Shown one piece after another: positions 57,600 through 64,000 of a stretch of DNA of 64,000 nucleotides. The translations under genes were made by a program, and so were the position numbers. The notes below the pieces were generated by a model. That model was given only the letters and a program-made list of their open reading frames with translations. It did not search any database and had not been told where the DNA came from. The stretch comes from Chlorocebus sabaeus (lineage: Eukaryota > Chordata > Mammalia > Primates > Cercopithecidae), in the NCBI RefSeq assembly GCF_047675955.1, contig NC_132925.1:22716688-22780687 (forward strand). Direction: 5' to 3'. Numbering within the stretch: position 1 is the stretch's first letter; each line of letters begins with the position of its first letter.

Positions 57600-58858
57600 T
57601 TCTACCCCGGCCCCTCTCAAATCTCATATCCTCACATTTCAAAACCAATAATGCCTTACCAACAATTCTCCAAGGTCTCAACTCATTTCAGCATTACCTC
57701 AAAAGTCCACAGGTCAAAGCCTCATCCAAGAAAAGTCAAGTCCCTTTCACCTATGTGCATGTAAAATTAAACACAAGGTAGTTTTTTCCTAAATACAATG
57801 GGAGTACAGGCATTTGGCAAACACAGCCATTCCGAATGGGAGAAACTGGCCAAAACAAAGGGACTACAGGTCCCATGGAAGTCCAAAATCCAGTGGGGCA
57901 GTCAAATCTTAAAGCTCTAAAATGATCTCTTTTGACTCCATGTTTCACATCCAGGTCACACTGATGCAAGAGGTGTGTTCCCATGGTCTTGGGCAGCTCT
58001 GCCCCTGTGGCTTTGCATGGTATAGCCCTGCTCCTGATTGCTTTCATGGGCTGTTGTTGAGTGTCTTTGGCTTTTCCAGGTGCGTGGTACAAGCTGCTGG
58101 TGGATCTACCATTCTGGGGTCTGCAGGATGGTGGTCCTCTTCTCACAGCTCCAGTAGGTGGTGCTGCAGTAGAGACTCTGTGTGGAGGCTCCTGCCCCAC
58201 ATTTTCCTTTTGCACTTCCCTAGCAGAGATTCTTCATGAGAGTCCCCACCCCTGCAGCAAAATTCTTCCTGGACATCCAGGCATTTCCATACATCCTCTG
58301 AAATCTAGGCAGAGGTCCCCAAACCTCAATTCTTGACTTCCATGCACCCTCAGGCTCAGCACCATGTGGAAGCTGCCAAGGCTTAGGGTTTCCACGCTCT
58401 GAAGCAACAGCCTGAGTTGCACCTAGGCCCCTTTTAGCCATGACTGGAGTGACTGGAATGAAGAGTACCAAGTCCCTAGGCTGCACAGATCAGGGGAGCC
58501 CTAGCCCCAGCCCATGAAACCATCTTTTCCTCCTAGGCCTCTGTGCCTGTGATGGAAGGGGCTGCAATGAAGACTTCTGACAGGCCCTGGAGACATTTTC
58601 CCCATTGTCTTGGGGATTAACATTTAGGTCCTCATTACTGATGGAAATATCTGCAGCAGGCTTGAATTTCCCCTCAGAAAATGAAATTTTCTTTTCTGTT
58701 GCTTTGTTAGGCTGCACATTTTCTGAACGTGTATGCTCTGTTTCCCTTTTAAAACTGAATGATTTTAACAGGACCCAGGTCACCTCTTGAATGCTTTGCT
58801 GCTTAGAAATTTCTTCCACCAGATATCCTAAATCATCTTTCTCAGGTTCAAAGTTCCA

Positions 58859-58916
58859 CTTTAGGGCAGGGGAAATCTTTAGGGCAGGGGAAAAATCTTT
58901 AGGGCAGGGGAAAAAT
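58859..58916. repeat. Three tandem 18-20-bp G-rich units
   Basis: Units at 58859-58876, 58877-58896 and 58897-58916, each ctttagggcaggggaaa-like. The related provirus at 53381-53776 has a single copy, so the triplication is private to this element. It yields six runs of three or four G. Confidence 0.9.
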
Positions 58917-59174
58917 ACCTCCAGTCTCTTTGCTAAAATGTAACAAGAGTCACCTTGCTCCAATTCCCAAGAAGTTCCTTATCTCCATCTGAGACTACTT
59001 CAGCCTGGATTATCATTATTAGCATTTTGATCAAAACCATTCAACAAGTCTCTAGGGAGTTCTAAACTGTCCCTTATTTTCCTGTCTTCTCTGAGTCCTC
59101 CAAACTGTTCCAACCTCTGCCTGTTACCCAGTTCCAAATTTGCTTCCACATTTTCAAGTAACTTTTCAGTAGTG

Positions 59175-59193
59175 CCTCACTCTATTGGTACCA
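59175..59193 (-). promoter_or_regulatory. Primer-binding site (tRNA-Leu type) of the chimeric provirus
   Basis: The reverse complement is tggtaccaatagagtgagg, matching the MaLR primer-binding site and resembling the complement of a tRNA-Leu 3' end. It lies 5 nt from the heterologous LTR, at normal spacing. Confidence 0.65.
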
Positions 59194-59198
59194 ATATC

Positions 59199-59935
59199 TG
59201 TAGTGTTCAGGGTTCTCTGTAGGGACATAATTAATAGGATAGATGTATATATAAAGGGGAGTTTATTAAGTAGAATTTTTTTTTTTTTGAGATGGGATCT
59301 GACTCTGTCACCTAGGCTGGAGTGCAGTGGTACGATCTCAGCTCACTGCAACCTCTGCCTTCTGGGTTCAAGTGATTCTCCTGACTCAGCCTCTTGAATA
59401 GCTGGGACTACAGGCTTGTGCCATCATGCCCAACTAATTTTTGTAGTTTTAGTAGAGACAGGGTTTCACCATGTTGGCAAGACTGGTCTCAAACTCCTGA
59501 CCTCATGATCTGTCCGCCTCAGCCTCCCAAAGGACTGGGATTACAGGTGTTAGCCACCGTGCCTGGCCTATTAAGTAGTATTAACTCACACAATAACAAG
59601 GTCCCACAATAGACCATCTGCAAGCTGAGGATCGGTGAAGCCAGTCTGAGTCCCAAAGCTGAAGAATTTGGAGTTTGATGTTTGAGGGCAGGAAGCATCC
59701 AGCATGGGAGAAAGATGTAGACTAGGAGGCTGAGCCGGTGTAGTATTTACATGTTTTTCTGTCTGCTTTTTATTCTGGCCATGCTGGCAGCTGATTAGAT
59801 TGTGCCCACCCATATTAAGGTTGGATCTGCCATTCTCAGCCCATTTCCTGTGGCAACACCCTCACAGACACACCCGGGATCAATACTTTGCATCCTTCAA
59901 TCCAATCAAGTTGACACTCAATATTAACCATCGCA
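59199..59935 (-). mobile_element. ERVL/MLT2-like LTR as 5' LTR of the chimeric provirus (Alu-interrupted)
   Basis: Without the Alu it is about 430 bp. It begins 'tgtagtgttcagggttctct' and passes 'aattaataggatagatgtat', 'ctgcaagctgaggatcggtg', 'gggcaggaagcatccagcat', 'ggcagctgattagattgtgc' and 'ggcaacaccctcacagacac'. It ends 'gttgacactcaatattaacc' plus atcgca. On the minus strand this is a tgtgatggttaatattgag...gaaccctgactaataca-like LTR, whose ends resemble ERVL MLT2 LTRs. Family name not certain; LTR identity is. Confidence 0.75.
59275..59568 (-). mobile_element. AluS-type element, antisense, with 10-bp target duplication
   Basis: T tract, 'gagatgggatctgactctgt', 'ggagtgcagtggtacgatct', 'agtagagacagggtttcacc', and 'ccaccgtgcctggcc'. 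The sequence tattaagtag occurs at 59264-59273 and 59569-59578. It is inserted in the ERVL-like LTR, so younger than the chimeric provirus. Confidence 0.93.
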
Positions 59936-59984
59936 TGCCTTTTTCAAGTATTTTCTTTCCATCTGTGACTTGTCTTCTCATTCT
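59936..59984 (-). mobile_element. Old L1 fragment, antisense, part 2
   Basis: 'caagtattttctttccatct' then 'gtgacttgtcttctcattct' continues directly from 57236 in the antisense L1 ORF2 order and is broken again at 59985 by another L1. Confidence 0.75.
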
Positions 59985-60712
59985 TTTTTCAGCTTTAATA
60001 AGGTTTAATTGATAAAATTTGTCTATTTATGATAAACAATGTAGTATTTTAATATCTGTATGGACTGTGAAATGATTAAATCAAACTAACATACTAATCA
60101 CCTCAGATGCTTATTATTTTTTTGATAAGAACATTTAAGATCTACTCTCTCAGCGAGTTTTAAGTATACAGTACATTATTATTAACTATAGTTACCATAC
60201 TGTAGGACTGTTTGCAGAAATGTAAATTAGTACAGCCATTATGGAAAACAGTAGAGAAATTTCTCGAAAATTAAAAAAATATAACTGCTGTATGATCCAG
60301 CAATTTCACTTCTGGGTATATATCTTAAAAAATGAAATCAGTATCTCAAAGATATATCTTCACTCTAATGATTATTGCAACATTATTCATAATAGTCAAG
60401 CTATAGAATCACCTTGTGTCCATCAATGGATACATGGATTAACAAATTTGGTATATACACACCTACAAACACACACACACACACACATGACAGAATGTTA
60501 TTCAGCCTTAAAAATAAAAGATATTCTGTCATTTGCAACAACATAAATGAAACTAGAGGATACTATGCTGGCTGAAATAAGCCAGGCACAGAAAGAGAAA
60601 TACCGCATTATGTCACTGATGTGTGTAATCTAAAAAAGGTTGAACTCATTGAAACAGGGAGTAGGATAGTGATTTTCAGGGGCTACATGGGTGGGAGGGT
60701 ATAATGCTTTTG
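59985..60712 (-). mobile_element. L1 with 5' inversion (twin priming), nested in another L1
   Basis: Left part (59985 to about 60204): antisense L1 3'UTR with its tail as a T-run, containing 'aacatttaagatctactctc' and 'attattaactatagttacca'. Right part (about 60205 to 60712): the same element's ORF2 3' end in sense orientation, with 'tacagccattatggaaaaca', 'tgatccagcaatttcacttc', 'gtccatcaatggatacatgg' and 'ttcaggggctacatgggtgg'. In a normal L1 the right part lies just upstream of the left part, with about 50 nt missing at the inversion point. The hexamer cattct at 59979-59984 and 60713-60718 is the remaining target duplication. A (CA)n lies at about 60469-60487. Confidence 0.8.
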
Positions 60713-60935
60713 CATTCTATTGACAGTGTCTTTCACAGAGCAGACATTATACATTGTACTGAAGGCTAGCTTATCAATTCTTTCTTTCACAAATCATACC
60801 TTTAGTGTTGTATCTAAAAAGTTATCACTATGCCCAAGGTCATTAGATTTTCTTCTGTGTTATCTTCTAGGAGTTCTGTAGTTTTACATTTTACATTTAG
60901 GTCTGTAATCCATTTTGACTTAATTTTTATTTGAT
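60713..60935 (-). mobile_element. Old L1 fragment, antisense, part 3
   Basis: 'attgacagtgtctttcacag', 'agcttatcaattctttcttt', 'aaaaagttatcactatgccc', 'gttatcttctaggagttctg' and 'acatttaggtctgtaatcca' resume the antisense L1 ORF2 order from part 2. Truncated near 60935. Confidence 0.8.
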
Positions 60936-61954
60936 TTGATTTTTTTTGCATTTAATTTGCTAGATTCTAAGATATGAGATTTAAGTAGGTGGGTACCATA
61001 TCAAAACAGGAAAGCTACTGCCTCCATTTTTAAATTATTTTAAACCTTGCCACATGTAGCCAAACCTTCTCCCAGCCACTGAATTTGTAACTCATACATT
61101 AGGGACTCTACAATAAACAATTAGGATAATTAGTATGACATGGAATGAAGATAACATTTCATATTTACCTTAAATAAATAAACTACAATACAGAGTTGTA
61201 AGAAAGTAAATTCATGGTCATATTCCCACACATCTGGAGTGGTGCAAGTTCAGCCCCTGTTTTGACCCACTCTCTGAGTATCTCATGAAATATTTTTTTA
61301 TTCCTTGATTCTTTTAACAAGAGTAATGCTAATATTACTTATACTTGATTCAAGAGATTTAAAGCTTTGCAAATGTCTTATCTCAACTACATAGTTTAAA
61401 GAAATATTAAAATAGGCATTTTCTTCACTTTCTAGATTAATATTCTGTAAAGTAACTTCTCTAGCATCTTAAATGAAGCTACTTATAAAATTTCAAACCC
61501 AAACTTTGTACAACACAACAAGAATACGAGCTAGTAAATATTTATTTTGAAAAATACCACTTTCAAATATTCAGGTTAATGGGTTAAAACAAGTGTTTTT
61601 GCTTCCATCACAAACCAACGTGCATGTGAATAAACAATGTGCTAGTGGAGATGCAAGTTGTTATCAATGTTTTACTTGTTTCCTAGTCATTCTCTCACTT
61701 GTTAATAGTCATTGATTTACCCAGTAGATACTGTCCTAAGCTCCATTGTTGTAACTGAGAGAGGAATATGGAAATATAGAGGAATAATGAATATATCTAT
61801 CTATCTATATATATAGATATAACAAAACACATCTGCCCTATAGACAGTTTTAGTTCATTAAAATTCCAATATTTTTCTTGGTAAAGGAGGATGTGGAAAA
61901 AAATCATATATTTTATACCTTCACCTGGTTAGACATCATGTCAAAATTTTAGAC
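60936..61954. other. Unassigned AT-rich DNA
   Basis: No gene or recognised repeat; a short (TATC)n/(TA)n patch lies near 61793-61822. Confidence 0.4.
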
Positions 61955-62125
61955 AGAGTTTAATATTTATGTCTTATAATAACCTTTACAGGTCTAATGT
62001 TATAGATTAATCAAAATATAATTGAAGAACTTAAGCTCAAAGTGACAGGGCCAGAAAGGGTGTAATTTGATCTTATAGCTAATTCATCTCAAAACTTGTG
62101 TTTTTTACTATCTCTAAGGTCTAAC
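61955..62125 (-). mobile_element. Probable MIR SINE, antisense
   Basis: 'tcttataataacctttacag', 'aacttaagctcaaagtgaca', 'gggccagaaagggtgtaatt' and 'tgatcttatagctaattcat' follow the antisense MIR core order in diverged form. Confidence 0.45.
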
Positions 62126-64000
62126 TTTCTCAAAGCATATGCTATTTTTATTATTTCCTCTAATACAAGAAAATGCCAAAAATTATTCTGAAGTTTTTCA
62201 ATCACATTGTAGAAAACAAAAGTCTTCTTTCATCTATATTTATTCTAAAACAAAAATATACCATTCAGTCATTTACTGACGGCAATATGAGCTGGGAAGA
62301 ATTTATTGCAAAGTAAAATGTCTGTTTAATGTACATATAATGATATTATTTCAAATCATGGCCAAATCACTAAGGTTACATTCAAACAAGTACAATAGAG
62401 TTAGACACAAATTCTTATTTTTCAAATACTAAAGGCAAAAATATGCTAAGTCATTTAAAAAAATCACATTTTAACAACTTACAAGGTTACTCAATTAACA
62501 TCAGTTATAGACAATATTTATATAACAGTGTCTCATTACTAAACAATTAGTTTATCACACAAATTAGGAGGAACCAAATATATACTCATTAAAAATAATC
62601 TGCAATAACTTTGAGACATGTATTTGACAGAATATAATAATTAAATGGACAAGTCAGGATTTACTACTGTTCTGAGCCAAATTGCAAGAATCACAAAAAC
62701 ATAACTTTTTTTCTCAATTCCAAAATATATCAAAGACTTTAACTAAATAAAATTCTCTTACTATAATGTAAAATCCATGACAAGAAGAATTAAACTATGT
62801 GAATTTTCTTTTCTCTTCAATAACATAGTTCATATTCTTTGTTTTTTCTCTTAATGAAGGCTTTGTAATTTAACTTAATTTATGTAATTATGAGCCTTTT
62901 ATTACATTGGCACCTGGTTGACTACTTTGATAGGTCTACATTTTCAAAAGTCAATTTTAATGGTTCTCATGGAGATTAAAATCTTTATATAATAACCATT
63001 GAGATAATCCACTTCAAAAATCCTACCCAAGCAGATACTGTCTGCAATGAAAGGACATGGAAATCCTCTTGTTTTTATACAACACAAATTCTTGTTTATT
63101 CTTTAGCAAAAATTTCAAGGTTTTAGGGAAACTAACTTGGAAAACATCCTCCTGAAGACAAAAATATAAATAACTTAAGCCAATTCAAAACCCAAATCCT
63201 AACCTGTATGTAAGTAGGATTTTGAGATGAGATTAATATTGAAAAGTATGTTTAGTTGATTTATTCCTGCTCTGCACCCTAAAAAAATTAGAAAAGAAAA
63301 TCTAAAGGTAGCATCAATGGGCCTTGCAATTTTAGGTAGACAAACATTTATTGGAATCTGAAAGGATTTTAGATTGAAGTTTGTTGCTTTTGAGTAGAGA
63401 AAAAATTAAGAAGTAAATGAATAATACAAGTATCACAGAGAACAATCACCTCTGATTTGGTTTATTTACATAAGCTACTTACATTTATTTTAAAGCAGAA
63501 ACAGAAGTCATGAGCAAAGCTGATTCTGAGGAGTAATAAAACTCAGAAAAGTCACTTTTTTATTTGTTTAACCGTCTGAATTCTTGATTTGCAAATTTGC
63601 TTTCTATCCTTGGTTTCCTTGGTTTGTTTGTTTTAAAGCTGTAAAAGGCTAACAACAAAAATAAACCAGATGATTAAAATATATGATTATTTAAAATGAA
63701 CTGAGATAATATAAAATACACTTACATTTACTCTACAGTTCAAGGTATATTTATGTCTGTGCAGGCTAGATGAATACTTGAGTAATTGGATAGAGTATAA
63801 TTTCTGTTTTAATAAATATAATTTAATTATATTTTATAAACTATAATTTAATTATATAAAATATAATTTAAATGGAATCTCAGCAGTAAAATTCCGTTTG
63901 AAAGAATAACAAAAAAGAGAAAAAAAGTTCCAGTAAATAGCATTCTATCATTGGTAACTTGCATCAGATCCCATAGGCTTTTGGAAATTTATTGCATTTA
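62126..64000. other. Unassigned AT-rich DNA
   Basis: No gene or recognised repeat over about 1.9 kb. A palindrome-like AT block with repeated ataatttaattata units lies at about 63817-63871. Confidence 0.4.

Larger units (their letters stand above)
57600..59198 (-). pseudogene. THE1 internal region of the chimeric provirus
   Basis: Homologous along its length to the internal region at 52281-53806. The minus-strand open pieces are 58490-58963 (157 codons, charged, containing GDSCYILAKRLEVFF) and 57751-58215 (154 codons). A small in-frame tandem repeat (58859-58916) interrupts the first. No protease, RT or integrase is visible, as is normal for MaLRs. It depended on another element's enzymes to move. 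Confidence 0.8.
57237..59935 (-). mobile_element. Chimeric MaLR/ERVL-LTR provirus, antisense, with 5-bp target duplication
   Basis: The left (3') LTR is THE1-type (57237-57599) and the internal region is THE1-type (57600-59198). The right (5') LTR (59199-59935, with an Alu inside) is of a different, ERVL/MLT2-like type. The pentamers tgctt (57232-57236) and tgcct (59936-59940) flank the whole unit. The surrounding L1 reads continuously if it is removed. The switch between types is 5 nt outside the tRNA-Leu primer-binding site. Seen directly: the two LTRs are unrelated in sequence. Inferred: hybrid reverse transcription. Frames are broken. Confidence 0.75.

Noticed and set aside
1..64000. A new defence, biosynthetic or CRISPR-like system
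   Set aside because: No repeat-spacer arrays, operon-like gene clusters or enzyme sets are present; the window is primate repeat-rich DNA.

Overview
The window is AT-rich nuclear DNA from a primate genome, most likely human. It carries Alu elements including a 5'-truncated AluY, primate L1PA/L1PB elements, THE1 and MST MaLR retroviral elements, a MADE1 half-copy, and older mammalian repeats (MIR, L2, MER2, MER5A, MLT1, hAT-Charlie). I see no convincing host protein-coding gene, exon set, tRNA, rRNA or CRISPR array. Almost every long open frame lies in a retrotransposon, a retroviral internal region or a simple repeat. It reads as a gene-poor intergenic or intronic segment made of nested repeat insertions. 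Repeat names come from recognising consensus features by eye, so subfamily names are less certain than classes.

Layout. 0-16 kb: mostly unassigned AT-rich DNA with scattered LTR fragments, MER2, MER5A, MIRs, two antisense Alus and an old L1 piece. 16.2-22.2 kb: an old antisense L1M split by a younger antisense L1 (16.86-19.68 kb) and by two Alu monomers. 22.9-25.9 kb: AluY, an L2 tail and an MLT1 LTR. 26.7-40.2 kb: an antisense L2 reverse-transcriptase remnant, interrupted by a nearly full-length sense L1PB (27.7-33.6 kb) and followed by a full-length antisense L1PA (33.96-40.2 kb) with a 10-bp target duplication. 44-47.8 kb: an ERV1-type LTR, then a complete antisense MST provirus containing a MER30-like hAT element, then an AluJ. 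49.4-50.3 kb: a hAT-Charlie fossil split by a solo MST LTR. 51.9-54.2 kb: a complete antisense THE1 provirus inside an old L1. 55.6-56.5 kb: a 291-bp tandem duplication running into a long polypyrimidine tract next to an Alu monomer. 57.2-59.9 kb: a MaLR provirus whose two LTRs belong to different families. 60-60.7 kb: a twin-primed (5'-inverted) L1. 61-64 kb: mostly unassigned AT-rich DNA.

The most notable observation is the chimeric provirus at 57237-59935. It has a THE1-type 3' LTR and internal region, but an ERVL/MLT2-like 5' LTR that joins exactly at the tRNA-Leu primer-binding site. The unit is flanked by near-matching 5-bp target duplications (tgctt/tgcct), and the interrupted L1 reads continuously across it. 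This is what an intermolecular plus-strand transfer between a MaLR and an ERVL-type genome would leave. Also notable are an open antisense ORF0-like frame in the L1PA 5'UTR, a half MADE1 element, and several local tandem duplications.
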